From: CAZWLY01 sp964634465
Lineage (GTDB): Bacteria; Desulfobacterota; Desulfarculia; G963662305
Assembly: GCA_964634465.1 (NCBI GenBank)
Contig: CAZWLY010000013.1
Coordinates: forward strand, 45,697 to 109,696
DNA: 64,000 bases
Reading direction: 5' to 3'
The notes below the pieces were generated by a model. That model searched no databases. It was not told the origin of the DNA and worked only from the letters and a program-made list of their open reading frames with translations. Made by a program: the position numbers and the translations under genes. The number at the start of each line of letters is the position of its first letter. Within the stretch, counting starts at the first letter, position 1. Shown one piece after another: positions 18,551 to 27,874 of the stretch.

Positions 18551-20227
18551 GTGTTCAACGAGGCTTTTATCACGGCCCTCATCGAGGCCAAACAGACCTG
18601 GACCGAGCAACTGGCCGAGAAACTGGCCAAACGGCCCGAGCGCAAGGAGCGTTTCGAGACCATCTCCGAAAGCGAGGTGGAGAGGCTCTACACCCCGGCC
18701 GACATCGCCGATCTCGACTACGAGGCCGACCTGGGTTTCCCCGGCCAGTACCCCTTCACCCGGGGCGTTCAGCCGACCATGTACCGGGGCCGGTTCTGGA
18801 CCATGCGCCAGTACGCCGGCTTCGCCACGGCCAAGGAGTCCAACCAGCGTTACCGGTATCTGCTGGAGCAGGGCCAGACCGGACTCAGCGTGGCCTTCGA
18901 CCTGCCGACCCAGATCGGATACGACTCCGACCACCCGCTCGCCCAGGGTGAAGTGGGCAAGGTCGGCGTGGCCATCGACTCTCTCGCCGACATGGAGGTC
19001 CTCTTCGATGGCATCCCGTTGAACAAGGTCTCGACCTCAATGACCATCAACGCCCCGGCCTCGGTGCTTCTGGCGATGTACATCGCCGTGGCCGAAAAAA
19101 ACGGCGTCGGCCGGGACAAGCTGACCGGGACCATCCAGAACGACATCTTGAAGGAGTACGCCGCCCGGGGAACCTACATCTTTCCGCCCCGGCCGTCGAT
19201 GCGAATCATCACCAACATCTTCGAGTTCTGCGCCCGTGAGGTGCCGCGCTGGAACACGATCTCCATCTCCGGCTACCACATCCGCGAGGCCGGCTCGACC
19301 GCGGTCCAGGAGGTGGCCTTCACCCTGGCCGACGGCATCGCCTACGTCCAGGCGGCCGTCGAGGCCGGGCTGGCCGTGGACGACTTCGCCCCGCGCCTCA
19401 GTTTCTTCTTCAACTCCCACCTGGACTTCCTGGAGGAGATCGCCAAATTCAGGGCCGCCCGGCGGCTGTGGGCCCGGATCATGAAGGAGCGCTTCGGGGC
19501 CAAGAACCCGAAGAGCATGATGCTTCGCTTCCACACCCAGACCGCCGGCTGCTCTCTGACCGCCCAACAGCCCGAAAACAACATCGTCCGGGTCGCCTAC
19601 CAGGCCCTGGCCGCGGTGCTGGGCGGCACCCAGTCGCTGCACACCAACTCCATGGACGAGGCGCTGGCTCTCCCGACGGAAAAGTCGGTCCGGATCGCGC
19701 TTCGGACCCAGCAGTTGGTGGCTTACGAGTCGGGCGTGTGCGAGACCATCGACCCCCTGGCCGGCTCGTACTACCTCGAGGCCATGACCGAGCGCATCGA
19801 GAGGGAGGCGGTCGAGTACATCGAGAAGATCGACGCCCTGGGCGGGGCGCCGGCGGCCATCGAGCAGGGTTACATCCAGCGCGAGATCCAGGAGGCGGCC
19901 TATCGCTACCAAAAGGCGATCGAGGAGGGCCGCCGGATCGTGGTCGGCGTCAACAAGTTCACCATCGACGAAGAGCCGCCCCACGACCTTTTGAGGGTCG
20001 ATCCGGCCATTCGCGAGGAGCAGTCGGCCGCCCTGGCCAAGCTCAGGGCCGAGCGAGACAACGCCGCCGTGGACAGCGCGTTGGCGGCGCTCAAGAAGGG
20101 GGCCCAGGGCGACGACAACCTGATGCCGCTGATCATCGACGCGGTCAAGGTTTACGCCACCTTGGGCGAGATCTGCGACACGCTCCGCGACGTGTTCGGC
20201 GAGTACACCGCGCCGACGACCATCTAA
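18551..20227 (+). CDS. Methylmalonyl-CoA mutase, catalytic subunit
   Basis: The 558-residue catalytic part of adenosylcobalamin-dependent methylmalonyl-CoA mutase, which interconverts succinyl-CoA and (R)-methylmalonyl-CoA. Typical segments are RQYAGFATAKESN, DLPTQIGYDSDHP, TGTIQNDILKEY and FHTQTAGCSLTAQQPENNIVR. The cobalamin-binding part is absent from this chain and is encoded by the next gene, as in split mutases. The start is GTG at 18551 after GGAGGTGG. It is in one operon with the carboxyltransferase and the small subunit. Confidence 0.95.
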   Translation: MFNEAFITALIEAKQTWTEQLAEKLAKRPERKERFETISESEVERLYTPADIADLDYEADLGFPGQYPFTRGVQPTMYRGRFWTMRQYAGFATAKESNQRYRYLLEQGQTGLSVAFDLPTQIGYDSDHPLAQGEVGKVGVAIDSLADMEVLFDGIPLNKVSTSMTINAPASVLLAMYIAVAEKNGVGRDKLTGTIQNDILKEYAARGTYIFPPRPSMRIITNIFEFCAREVPRWNTISISGYHIREAGSTAVQEVAFTLADGIAYVQAAVEAGLAVDDFAPRLSFFFNSHLDFLEEIAKFRAARRLWARIMKERFGAKNPKSMMLRFHTQTAGCSLTAQQPENNIVRVAYQALAAVLGGTQSLHTNSMDEALALPTEKSVRIALRTQQLVAYESGVCETIDPLAGSYYLEAMTERIEREAVEYIEKIDALGGAPAAIEQGYIQREIQEAAYRYQKAIEEGRRIVVGVNKFTIDEEPPHDLLRVDPAIREEQSAALAKLRAERDNAAVDSALAALKKGAQGDDNLMPLIIDAVKVYATLGEICDTLRDVFGEYTAPTTI

Positions 20228-20238
20228 AGGAGGCCAAA

Positions 20239-20634
20239 GTGGCGAAAAAGATCAGAGTATTGGCCGCCAAGCCTGGCCTGGACGGACACGACCGGGGGAT
20301 CAAGGTCATCGCCGCCGCCCTTCGCGACGCGGGCATGGAGGTCATCTACACCGGGCTTCGCCAGACCCCGGAGCAGATCGTGGCCGCCGCCGCCCAAGAG
20401 GACGTGGACGTCATCGCCATGAGTGTGCTCTCCGGGGCCCACGACTACCTCTTTCCCAGGGTGATGGAGCTAATCAGGGAACGGGGTCTCGACGACGTAT
20501 TGGTTCTCGGCGGCGGGGTCATCCCCGAGGAGGACATCCCGGCTCTCAAGGAGGCCGGCGTGGCCGAGATATTCGGGCCCGGGACCAGCACCCAAAAAAT
20601 CATCGACTTCATCACCGCCAACGTCAGCCGCTGA
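20239..20634 (+). CDS. Methylmalonyl-CoA mutase, cobalamin-binding subunit
   Basis: The 131-residue B12-binding domain. The DxHxxG motif (DGHDRG, His17) supplies the lower cobalt ligand, and the S-x-L and GG parts of the B12 motif are present (SVLSGAH, LGGGV). It completes the split mutase encoded directly upstream. The GTG start at 20239 has an excellent AAAGGAGG site five bases before it. A strong hairpin follows the stop. No mutase chaperone (MeaB) or epimerase gene lies next to it. Confidence 0.95.
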   Translation: MAKKIRVLAAKPGLDGHDRGIKVIAAALRDAGMEVIYTGLRQTPEQIVAAAAQEDVDVIAMSVLSGAHDYLFPRVMELIRERGLDDVLVLGGGVIPEEDIPALKEAGVAEIFGPGTSTQKIIDFITANVSR

Positions 20635-20643
20635 CCAAACCTT

Positions 20644-20670
20644 CGGGGAGCCCCTCAGCGGGGCTCCCCG
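20644..20670 (+). terminator. Strong hairpin after the mutase operon
   Basis: An 11-base perfect stem (20644-20654 with 20660-20670) encloses a five-base loop ten bases after the mutase stop codon. No T run follows, so termination may need a factor or the hairpin may mainly protect the 3' end. Confidence 0.65.
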
Positions 20671-20939
20671 ATCATCCGGTCAGCCCCATCCGGCCTCGAG
20701 GGGCCGTTTTCCTTTCAGAACTCGGCTAATGACTCATCCTCGTCGAACCGGATCGTCTCCTCGGGCCCGGCGGTCAGTTGGGAGGGCGGTTTCGGTACGG
20801 AGCGCCGGACGTCTCCCGGAGAAAAGGCTCGCCTAGCGAAATTCGTGCTTGTCCAGGTCTTCCCACGCCGCCGTCTGGAGTATAAAGTTGTCTTGGATTC
20901 GGCCCCGGGTGACGGCGGAAACCCAACCAAAAGCACCGT
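20671..20939. other. Intergenic stretch without a supported gene
   Basis: Short open frames exist on the minus strand, but none shows a family signature or a ribosome binding site. The stretch ends in the promoter of the inositol-phosphate synthase gene. Confidence 0.5.
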
Positions 20940-20968
20940 TTGTCATCTCGGGCCGATTGAGGCATAAT
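20940..20968 (+). promoter_or_regulatory. Promoter of inositol-phosphate synthase
   Basis: TTGTCA (20940-20945) and CATAAT (20963-20968) are 17 bases apart and each matches five of six consensus bases. A start near 20975 leaves a leader of about 48 bases. Confidence 0.65.
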
Positions 20969-21022
20969 ATGACATTGCCGTGATCAGACTGTCTCGACTT
21001 CCACGCTGTGTGTGAGGAATCG

Positions 21023-22126
21023 ATGGCTCGAATCAAGATCGCTCTCGTCGGCGTCGGCAATTGCGCCAGCTCTCTAGTTCAGGGAATCGTCCACTACCGC
21101 CGCAACACCGCCCTGGAGCCGATCGGACTGATGCATCTGGACCTGGGCGGCTATCGACCCGGCGACATCGAGGTCGCCGCTGCCTTCGACATCGACCGGC
21201 GCAAGGTGGGCCGGGACGTGGCCGAGGCCATCTTTCAACCGCCCAACTGCACCACCGTTTTCAGCCCCGACCCGCCCCCGACCGGAACCGTCGTTCGCAT
21301 GGGGCGCATCCTGGACGGCCTGGCCGAGCACATGACCGACCACCCCGAGGAGCGGACCTTCGTCCCGGCCGACGAACCCGAACCGAGCGAGGACGAAGTG
21401 GTCGCCGCCCTCAAAGATTCCGGGGCGCAGATAATGATCAACTACCTGCCGGTCGGCTCGGAGGAGGCGACCCGATTCTACGCCGGCTGCGCCATCAAGG
21501 CCGGAGTGGCCTTCATCAACTGCGTCCCCGTCTTCATCGCCAGCGATCCGGCCTGGGCCGAGCGGTTCAAGGCGGCCGGGTTGCCGATCATCGGCGACGA
21601 CGTCAAGTCGCAGCTCGGCGCGACGATCGTTCATCGGATGCTGACCGACCTGTTCAACAAGCGGGGCGTGGAACTCAAAAGGACCTACCAGCTCAACACC
21701 GGCGGCAACACCGATTTCCTGAACATGCTCAACCGCTCCCGGCTGGCCTCCAAAAAAATCTCCAAGACCGAGGCGGTCCAGTCGGTCACCGCCCGGCGGC
21801 TGAAAGACGAGAACATCCATATCGGCCCCAGCGACTACGTACCCTGGCAGGGCGACAACAAGGTCTGCTTCTTGAGAATGGAGGGTCGGCTGTTCGGCGG
21901 CGTACCGATGAACCTGGAGCTTCGGCTCTCGGTGGAGGACTCGCCCAACTCGGCCGGGGTGGCCATCGACGCCGTGCGCTGCGCCAAGCTGGCCTTGGAC
22001 CGGGGTCTGGCCGGGGCGCTGATCTCGCCCTCGGCCTACTTCATGAAGCACCCGCCCAGACAGTTCACCGACGACGTGGCCTACTCGATGACCGAGGCCT
22101 TCATCGCCGGGGAGAGGGACGACTAG
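21023..22126 (+). CDS. myo-Inositol-1-phosphate synthase
   Basis: A 367-residue NAD-dependent enzyme that turns glucose 6-phosphate into inositol 1-phosphate, of the short prokaryotic type. The N-terminal Rossmann loop reads VGVGNCASSLVQG. Later family segments include VPVFIASDPAW, GDDVKSQLGATI, NTGGNTDFLNM and SDYVPWQGDNK. The product could feed inositol lipids or compatible solutes. ATG at 21023 is preferred, with AGGA upstream; the frame is open back to 21008. It has its own promoter and is followed after 44 bases by a channel-like gene. Confidence 0.92.
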   Translation: MARIKIALVGVGNCASSLVQGIVHYRRNTALEPIGLMHLDLGGYRPGDIEVAAAFDIDRRKVGRDVAEAIFQPPNCTTVFSPDPPPTGTVVRMGRILDGLAEHMTDHPEERTFVPADEPEPSEDEVVAALKDSGAQIMINYLPVGSEEATRFYAGCAIKAGVAFINCVPVFIASDPAWAERFKAAGLPIIGDDVKSQLGATIVHRMLTDLFNKRGVELKRTYQLNTGGNTDFLNMLNRSRLASKKISKTEAVQSVTARRLKDENIHIGPSDYVPWQGDNKVCFLRMEGRLFGGVPMNLELRLSVEDSPNSAGVAIDAVRCAKLALDRGLAGALISPSAYFMKHPPRQFTDDVAYSMTEAFIAGERDD

Positions 22127-22170
22127 GCTCCCCCGTAGACGGCGGGCTCGGCCAGCAGGCAGGGAACAAG

Positions 22171-22803
22171 ATGCCCCACTCGACCAAACCGGGTTCCACC
22201 GCGGTCAGCCTCAAGCGGTTGGAGGCCCTTACCGACGGCATCTTCGCCATCGCCATGACCATTCTGGTCCTCAACCTGAAGGTGCCGAAAGGGGGCGGCG
22301 GGGCGTCGTCCAGCCTGCTGGCGGGCCAGCTCCAGGCCATGTGGCCGGCGCTGTTCAATTATGGGCTCAGCTTCTACATCCTGGCCATGATGTGGATCGC
22401 CAACAACCGCCAACTCCGGATCGTCAAACGGACCGGCCGCCTCCACCTCCTGTCGAACCTGAGCGGGTTAATGTTCGTCTGCCTGGTTCCCTTCTCCACC
22501 ACCCTGCTCAGCGACTACCCCGGTTCGACCGCGGCCGAGATGTTCTTCCATCTCAACCTGTTGGCGGTCGGGCTCACCTTTTTGGGCCAGTGGCGCTACG
22601 TCGCCAAAGACTATCGGTTGATCTCCTCGGAGGCGGACGCCCGGTCGCTCAACCGGGGGGGCAAGCTGGCTTTGGTCTTACCGACGGTGGCGCTTGCGGC
22701 CGCCGTGGCTTCCATCTGGCTGCCCGGCCGCTCGACCATGCTCTACATCGCCATCCCCGTCGTCACCAGTTGGATAAACCGGCTGAGCGGTCGGGCAAAA
22801 TAA
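22171..22803 (+). CDS. TMEM175 family potassium channel-like protein
   Basis: A 210-residue membrane protein of the TMEM175 (DUF1211) family, whose bacterial members form tetrameric potassium-selective channels. The first helix reads DGIFAIAMTILVLNL, the family signature that lines the pore. About six membrane segments are visible, with the expected basic loop after the third (NRQLRIVKR). It starts at ATG 22171 with AGGGAAC upstream. The neighbouring inositol-phosphate synthase may point to osmotic adaptation, but this is only suggestive. Confidence 0.85.
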   Translation: MPHSTKPGSTAVSLKRLEALTDGIFAIAMTILVLNLKVPKGGGGASSSLLAGQLQAMWPALFNYGLSFYILAMMWIANNRQLRIVKRTGRLHLLSNLSGLMFVCLVPFSTTLLSDYPGSTAAEMFFHLNLLAVGLTFLGQWRYVAKDYRLISSEADARSLNRGGKLALVLPTVALAAAVASIWLPGRSTMLYIAIPVVTSWINRLSGRAK

Positions 22804-22888
22804 CGGCCGGCCGTTCGGCCCGCCATCCGGTGGGACGGCCGGTCCTCAAAGGTTCGGCTCCGGTAATTCTTGTAACTACCTCAACGGG

Positions 22889-23536
22889 TCAACTTTCGGA
22901 TCGGTCTTCCGCTGGCCAAGGCTCCAGCCTCACCCCTCGCCGCCAATCCTGAAAGGCCTCGTCGCCGACCGGCCTCAACCCCAGATGGCGGCCGACGGTA
23001 AAACACAGGTCGTAGAGCACCTGGCCGTAGGAGCGCTCGCAACCGATCAACAACCCCGGCGTCCGGCCCCTCAACCGGGCGATGACGACCCCGATGCCCT
23101 CGATTCCGGTGGCCAGGGAGAAGGGCTCGTCGCCGGGTGGATCGACGTCGAGGGCGATCAGGCGCTGGGCCACGGCGACGGCCTCCGGGCCGATGAGGGC
23201 CAACAGAGCCCAGGCCTCGGTCAGGTCGGTGTGGTGCCCGTCGGGCCACTCGGGCGTCGGCGAGCCGGCCAGGTTGAAGACCATCGCCTCGTCCGGGCCG
23301 AGGCCGCAGGCCAAGAGCCAGCCGGTCCAGACCGTCCGGCCCGGCCCGATCCCCCCATAGGCCGAAAGCCCCGGTCCGTGGGCGATCGCCTTGGGCCGGT
23401 GGCTCAAATCGGCGAGTCCGGCCCTCCAGCCGGCCTCGGGCTCGAAGCGCTTGATCACCGGCCAGCCGGCCTCGTAGTCGATGATCGGTTTACCGGCCCA
23501 CTCGGGCGGTACGACGACGCCGACGTACTCGCTCAT
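22889..23536 (-). CDS. soxG: Sarcosine oxidase gamma subunit
   Basis: A 215-residue protein in the place of the gamma subunit of heterotetrameric sarcosine oxidase. It shows the GcvT-like fold pattern: LSHRPKAIAHGP, LLALIGPEA and a GCERSYGQVLYD segment. It starts at ATG 23534-23536 overlapping the soxA stop (ATGA). It is the last gene of soxB-soxD-soxA-soxG. Gamma subunits vary a lot in sequence, so position in the operon carries much of the evidence. Confidence 0.8.
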   Translation of the reverse strand: MSEYVGVVVPPEWAGKPIIDYEAGWPVIKRFEPEAGWRAGLADLSHRPKAIAHGPGLSAYGGIGPGRTVWTGWLLACGLGPDEAMVFNLAGSPTPEWPDGHHTDLTEAWALLALIGPEAVAVAQRLIALDVDPPGDEPFSLATGIEGIGVVIARLRGRTPGLLIGCERSYGQVLYDLCFTVGRHLGLRPVGDEAFQDWRRGVRLEPWPAEDRSES

Positions 23537-26412
23537 GATTTCATCCTCTCGCCCTCGGGGTCATAGAACGCTCCCTCGACCAACCAGGCCGATTCGATTC
23601 CACCGTCCTCCAGCCGGATGTCGATTCGGCCGGAATCGAAACTCCGGTCGGGAACGACGCTGGCCAGGCCGATGGTCTGTTTCAGCAGCGGGCTGAAGCG
23701 AACCGAGGTCAGGTGGCCCAACCGCCGGCCGTCGGCGACGACCTGGAGGCCGGCCAGGACGTCGTCCCGGCGGCCGTCCAAGGCGAAGCCGATGATCCTT
23801 TGTCTGGGCGGCTCGTCTTCCAGGAGGCGGAGCATCCGCCCGCCGACGGGGTCCGGCTTCGACCTGTCCCACAGCCAGCCCCAGCCGGCCTCGATCAGAC
23901 TGGTGTTGCCGTCGATGTCCAAGCCGGGGATGGCGTGGCCCTTCTCCAGGCGGCAGACGAACTGCGTCTCCAGGCCGACCGGCCTGACGCCTTCCTTCTT
24001 GCCGGCCGCCAGAATCGCCGCCCAGACGCCCTCGGCCCGGGCCGAAGGGACGTGAATCTCGAAGCTGAGTTCGCCCAGGAATCCCATCCGGAAGACGAGG
24101 GCCGGCGCGCCGGAGACGAACATCTCCCGCCAGCCCATGAACGGCAGGGCGGCGTTGGAGACGTCCTCGCTGGCCAGTCCGGCCAGGACGTCCCTGGCCT
24201 TGGGGCCGGCCAGGTTCATGCCGCCGTAGGCGTCGGTCAGATTGACGATCCAGACCCGCCAGTCTTCCTCGCGCATCCATCTAAGCAGCCACTCCCGGGT
24301 CATGGGCGCCCGAGCGGTCGAGGTAGTCACCAGATAATCGTTCTCGCCGCGCTTCAAGATGACCCCATCGTCGATGATCGAGCCCTCTTCGTTCAGCGCC
24401 GCCGTATACAGCAACCGATGGGGCTCGATTCCTTTGACGTCGCCGACGTAGACCCGATCGAGGAGCCTTTCCGCGTCCGGACCGTAGACCCGGAACTTGC
24501 CCAGGGTCGATACGTCGGCCAGCCCGGCGGCGGTGTGCACGGCCATGATCTCCTCCTCCGGCGCGCCGAAGTGGTCGGCCCGCTTCCACGCTCCGGCCTG
24601 GATGAAGACCGCGCCGTCCCGCTCCTGGATGCGGTGGAGCGGCGTGATCCGCGAGGGGTGGCTCCGCCAACCGGCCAGGGCCCCGAAGCTGACCCCGACC
24701 GCCGGCGGTCGAGGCGTGGTCAGGGGCTGGTCGCCCAGCTCCTCGGGCCTTAGCCGGGCCAAAGCCGCGGTGAAGTTGGCCTGGCACATCCCGCCCTGGC
24801 AAGGGCCCATGGTGGCCGTGGTGTAGCGTTTGGCCGACTCGACGTCGTCGAAGCCCTCCACAAGAGCCGTGTCCAAATCGCTTGTGGTCACGTCCGAGCA
24901 GAAGCAGACGAAACGCTTCTTGCCCGGCCCCGGCGGCGGCTCCATGGGGACTATCGGCTTGGGCTTGGGCCGGGCGGCCAGTTCCTGCCGGGCCGCTTCG
25001 ATCGCCCCGGCCGCCTCCAGACCCAGATAGGCCAGCGCCTCGGCCCCGGCCAATCTGCCCTGGATCTGGGCGGCCTCGCCGTCGTCCAGGCCGGTCACCC
25101 GGCCGGCGGCGAACAGGCCGGGCCTCAAATCGACGGGCAGATGGAGGTTCAGGTCGGGGTCGTAGGCCATCCTGGCCCCGGCCTGGGCGAGTAATTTGGT
25201 CAGCGGGCTCTGGCCGCCGGAGACGATCACCGAGTCGGCCTGAAGGGTGAGCGGATCGGTCGAGCCCTCCTTGACCAACTGGACCCCCTCCACCGTCCGG
25301 CCGCCCAGGGACTTTGTCAGCCGGTGGGCCGGCAGGAAGGCGATTCGGGCCTGGGCCAGCTCGCTGACCAGCTCACCCGGGTAGCCGTCGGGCCGGTAGT
25401 CGGCCAGGCCGACCACGTTCAACCCCTTGGCGTCGAGGTCCAGGGCGGCCCGGTAGAGATCGTCGTCGCCGCCGGCCACCAGGATCTTTTCGCCGGGAGC
25501 CAGGGCGTAGAGGTGGACCAGCCGCTGGGCGGCCAGACCCAGGATGATCCCCGGCCGGTCGTTGTGATCGAAGACGAGGGGGCGCTGGCTGGCCCCGGCG
25601 GCGATGATCGTCGCCCGGGGTCTGATCAGATAGATCCGCTCGGTGAAGGGCTCCTCGGGCCCCGGCCTGGCCGAGCAGACCACCAACCCGTCGGGGTAGA
25701 CGGCCGAGGCGGTGGTCGAGGTGAGGATGGTGACGTTGTCCAGGGCCCACAGCGTCTCGACCGGCTTTCGGCTGGCGGCCAGGGCCTCCTCGCCGGAGAA
25801 GGCGGTTCGGCCGCCCAGCCAGGCCTCGGTCTCGACCAGGACCACACGGACGCCCGCCTTGGCGGTTATCAGGGCCGCCTCCAGGCCGGCCCGACCGCCG
25901 CCGACGACGAGCACCTCCGGAGTCAAGTTGATCTGCTCGCAACGGTACTCTTTTTCGAGGTCCCGGATACTCCCGCCGGGGGCCAGCCGCCGGAAGGCCT
26001 TGGCCGCATAGGGCCAGATGAACTTGGGCTTGTGGAAGCGCTTCAGGTAGAAGCCGGTCGGCATGGCCCAGGAGAAGCGATCCGCGACCGACATCAGGTC
26101 CAGCTCCGGCCCGCCGAGGACGTTTTGGGGCTCGACCTGCATTCCCTCCCTGACCGGGGTCTGGCAGGTGCGGACGTTGGGCACGCCGTCGACCTGCATG
26201 GCGCAGCGGGCGCAAAGGCCGGCCAGACAGAACGGCCCCCGGGGGCGATGGTACTTGAACGACCGGGAAAAGACCTGGAACCCGGCCGCCAACAGGGCCG
26301 AGGCGATGGTCTCGCCCTCGTAGGCCCTTACCGGCCGGTTGCGATAGTAGAAGGTCAGCTCTTTGGAGCGGTCGGGGGCTTGAGTCGGAGAAGGCGGCAG
26401 TCGGTGTTCCAC
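23533..26412 (-). CDS. soxA: Sarcosine oxidase alpha subunit
   Basis: A 959-residue subunit that binds NAD and passes the methyl carbon to tetrahydrofolate. An N-terminal ferredoxin-like domain has a cysteine set C62, C67, C70 and C83 fit for a [2Fe-2S] cluster. A nucleotide-binding domain (VLVVGGGRAGLEAAL) follows, then a BFD-like cysteine cluster (CFCSDVT, CQGGMC), and the C-terminal half is a GcvT-like aminomethyltransferase. The four N-terminal cysteines suggest a working cluster that could feed electrons to a carrier rather than only to oxygen. GTG start at 26410-26412 with GGAGG upstream. Confidence 0.92.
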   Translation of the reverse strand: MEHRLPPSPTQAPDRSKELTFYYRNRPVRAYEGETIASALLAAGFQVFSRSFKYHRPRGPFCLAGLCARCAMQVDGVPNVRTCQTPVREGMQVEPQNVLGGPELDLMSVADRFSWAMPTGFYLKRFHKPKFIWPYAAKAFRRLAPGGSIRDLEKEYRCEQINLTPEVLVVGGGRAGLEAALITAKAGVRVVLVETEAWLGGRTAFSGEEALAASRKPVETLWALDNVTILTSTTASAVYPDGLVVCSARPGPEEPFTERIYLIRPRATIIAAGASQRPLVFDHNDRPGIILGLAAQRLVHLYALAPGEKILVAGGDDDLYRAALDLDAKGLNVVGLADYRPDGYPGELVSELAQARIAFLPAHRLTKSLGGRTVEGVQLVKEGSTDPLTLQADSVIVSGGQSPLTKLLAQAGARMAYDPDLNLHLPVDLRPGLFAAGRVTGLDDGEAAQIQGRLAGAEALAYLGLEAAGAIEAARQELAARPKPKPIVPMEPPPGPGKKRFVCFCSDVTTSDLDTALVEGFDDVESAKRYTTATMGPCQGGMCQANFTAALARLRPEELGDQPLTTPRPPAVGVSFGALAGWRSHPSRITPLHRIQERDGAVFIQAGAWKRADHFGAPEEEIMAVHTAAGLADVSTLGKFRVYGPDAERLLDRVYVGDVKGIEPHRLLYTAALNEEGSIIDDGVILKRGENDYLVTTSTARAPMTREWLLRWMREEDWRVWIVNLTDAYGGMNLAGPKARDVLAGLASEDVSNAALPFMGWREMFVSGAPALVFRMGFLGELSFEIHVPSARAEGVWAAILAAGKKEGVRPVGLETQFVCRLEKGHAIPGLDIDGNTSLIEAGWGWLWDRSKPDPVGGRMLRLLEDEPPRQRIIGFALDGRRDDVLAGLQVVADGRRLGHLTSVRFSPLLKQTIGLASVVPDRSFDSGRIDIRLEDGGIESAWLVEGAFYDPEGERMKS

Positions 26413-26415
26413 GGT

Positions 26416-26655
26416 CTAGTCCTCCACGATGCGGTTGGTGACCGTGTCGCGCTTGACCTTGAACCACTGGCCGCAGCCCAGGGTGTGGTACCACCACTCC
26501 TCGCTGATCCCGGCCAGGTTGTCGTTCATGAAGATGTACTCCCGCCAGGCCCTCAGATCGGCCCCCGGTCGGGGCGCGGTCTTGACCTCGCCGCCGAACT
26601 TGAACTCGTGCAGCTCGCGCCAGCCGCAGTTGGGACAGGGAATCTCGAAACTCAT
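26416..26655 (-). CDS. soxD: Sarcosine oxidase delta subunit
   Basis: The small zinc-binding subunit of 79 residues. It opens MSFEIPCPNCG and ends with the family pattern H-x2-GC-x2-WF-x-V-x-RDT. Cysteines in CPNC, a histidine and a further cysteine in HTLGCG form the zinc site. ATG at 26653-26655 is chosen because family homology starts there, although the frame is open far upstream inside soxB. It sits between soxB and soxA, three bases before the soxA start. Confidence 0.9.
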   Translation of the reverse strand: MSFEIPCPNCGWRELHEFKFGGEVKTAPRPGADLRAWREYIFMNDNLAGISEEWWYHTLGCGQWFKVKRDTVTNRIVED

Positions 26656-26677
26656 AACCGCCTCGCCGATATCCGGG

Positions 26678-27874
26678 CTAGGCCCGGACGAAGTAGGTCT
26701 CCGGCACCAGTTTGCCGGTGTAGAAGCGCTCCAGGCCCAGATGCTCGATGATCCTGGGCCGTTCGCCGGTGGCGATGAACTCGGCCATGGCCTCGCCGCA
26801 GGCCGGGGTGGACTTGAAACCGAAGTAGCCCCAGCCGACGTCCAGGTAGAAGCCGTCGATCTCACTCGCCCCCATGACCGGGGCCGAGTCCGGGCACATG
26901 TCGCACAGCCCGGTCCACTGGCGCATCAGCTTGACCGGGGCCAGTTGGGGAAATATCTCCAGCATGAACCGGGCCTGGTGGGCGACGAAGTCGAAGCTGG
27001 AGGCCAGGGAGTAGCTCTGGAGCGGGTCCAGGTGTGAACCCATAACCAGCTCGCCCTTGAGAGACTGCTGGACGTAGACGAAGTAAAGCTCGGAGACGAC
27101 GACGGTCCTGAGAAACGGCTTGACCGGTTCGGTGACCAAGGCCTGGAGGGGCATGGTCACCATCGGGACCTTGACCCCGGCCAGCCGGCAGATCTCGGAC
27201 GACCAGCCGCCGGCGGCGTTCAGGACCACCGGCGCGGAGATGGAACCGTGGTTGGTGATCACCCCGGTCACCCGGCCGCTCTCGACCGTAATCCCGGTCA
27301 CCTCCACGCCGGGGCACAGATCGACGCCCAGCCTGTCGGCGGCGCTGGCCAGCCCCCAGACCGCGGCGTCGTGGCGGACGGTGCCGGTGGGCGGGTGGAA
27401 GTAGCCGCCGACGACCGGGACCGCGGCGTCGGGGCTCAAGTTGATCTCCGGGTTGATCTTGTGAATCTCCTCCGGGGTGAGGATGTAGGTCTCCAGTCCC
27501 AGGTCCTTGCCGTTCTCGACCCGGGTGCGAATCGAGTTCAGCCCGGCCTCGTTGTGGGCCAGGCCGATCAGGCCGGGCATGTGGACCATGAGGTTGTAAT
27601 CCAACTCGCCGCTCAAGCCCTGCCACAGCTCCACGGCCCGCTTGTAAAGAGGCAGAATCTCGGGGGCGCGCTGGTTGGCCCGAATCACCTCGGTGTTGCG
27701 GCCCGAGCCGCCGTAGCCGAAGCGTCGCCGTTCCAGGACGGCGACGTTGTTCAGGCCGTGGTTCTTGGCCAGGTAGTAGGCGCAGGCCAGCCCGTGCAGG
27801 CCGCCGCCGATGATGACCACGTCGTAGGTCAGCGACGGTTTTTTGGGCCGCCACATGATTCTGGGTCGGGCCAT
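26678..27874 (-). CDS. soxB: Sarcosine oxidase beta subunit
   Basis: The 398-residue catalytic flavoprotein that oxidises the N-methyl group of sarcosine or a related amine. The FAD loop is VVIIGGGLHGLACAYYLAK, and the segment GGYFHPPTGTVRHDAAVWG holds the conserved histidine region linked to FMN in this family. The C-terminus has CPDSAPVMG and GWGYFGFKSTPACG, typical of DAO-family amine oxidases. GGAGA lies upstream of the ATG at 27872-27874, which is inside the last 46 bases of the gntR-type gene, implying coupling; ATG at 27856 is an alternative. Confidence 0.92.
   Translation of the reverse strand: MARPRIMWRPKKPSLTYDVVIIGGGLHGLACAYYLAKNHGLNNVAVLERRRFGYGGSGRNTEVIRANQRAPEILPLYKRAVELWQGLSGELDYNLMVHMPGLIGLAHNEAGLNSIRTRVENGKDLGLETYILTPEEIHKINPEINLSPDAAVPVVGGYFHPPTGTVRHDAAVWGLASAADRLGVDLCPGVEVTGITVESGRVTGVITNHGSISAPVVLNAAGGWSSEICRLAGVKVPMVTMPLQALVTEPVKPFLRTVVVSELYFVYVQQSLKGELVMGSHLDPLQSYSLASSFDFVAHQARFMLEIFPQLAPVKLMRQWTGLCDMCPDSAPVMGASEIDGFYLDVGWGYFGFKSTPACGEAMAEFIATGERPRIIEHLGLERFYTGKLVPETYFVRA

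Noticed and set aside
20715..20936. Minus-strand 73-codon frame ending in an acidic tail
   Set aside because: No ribosome site, no family, and composition like the non-coding shadow frames.
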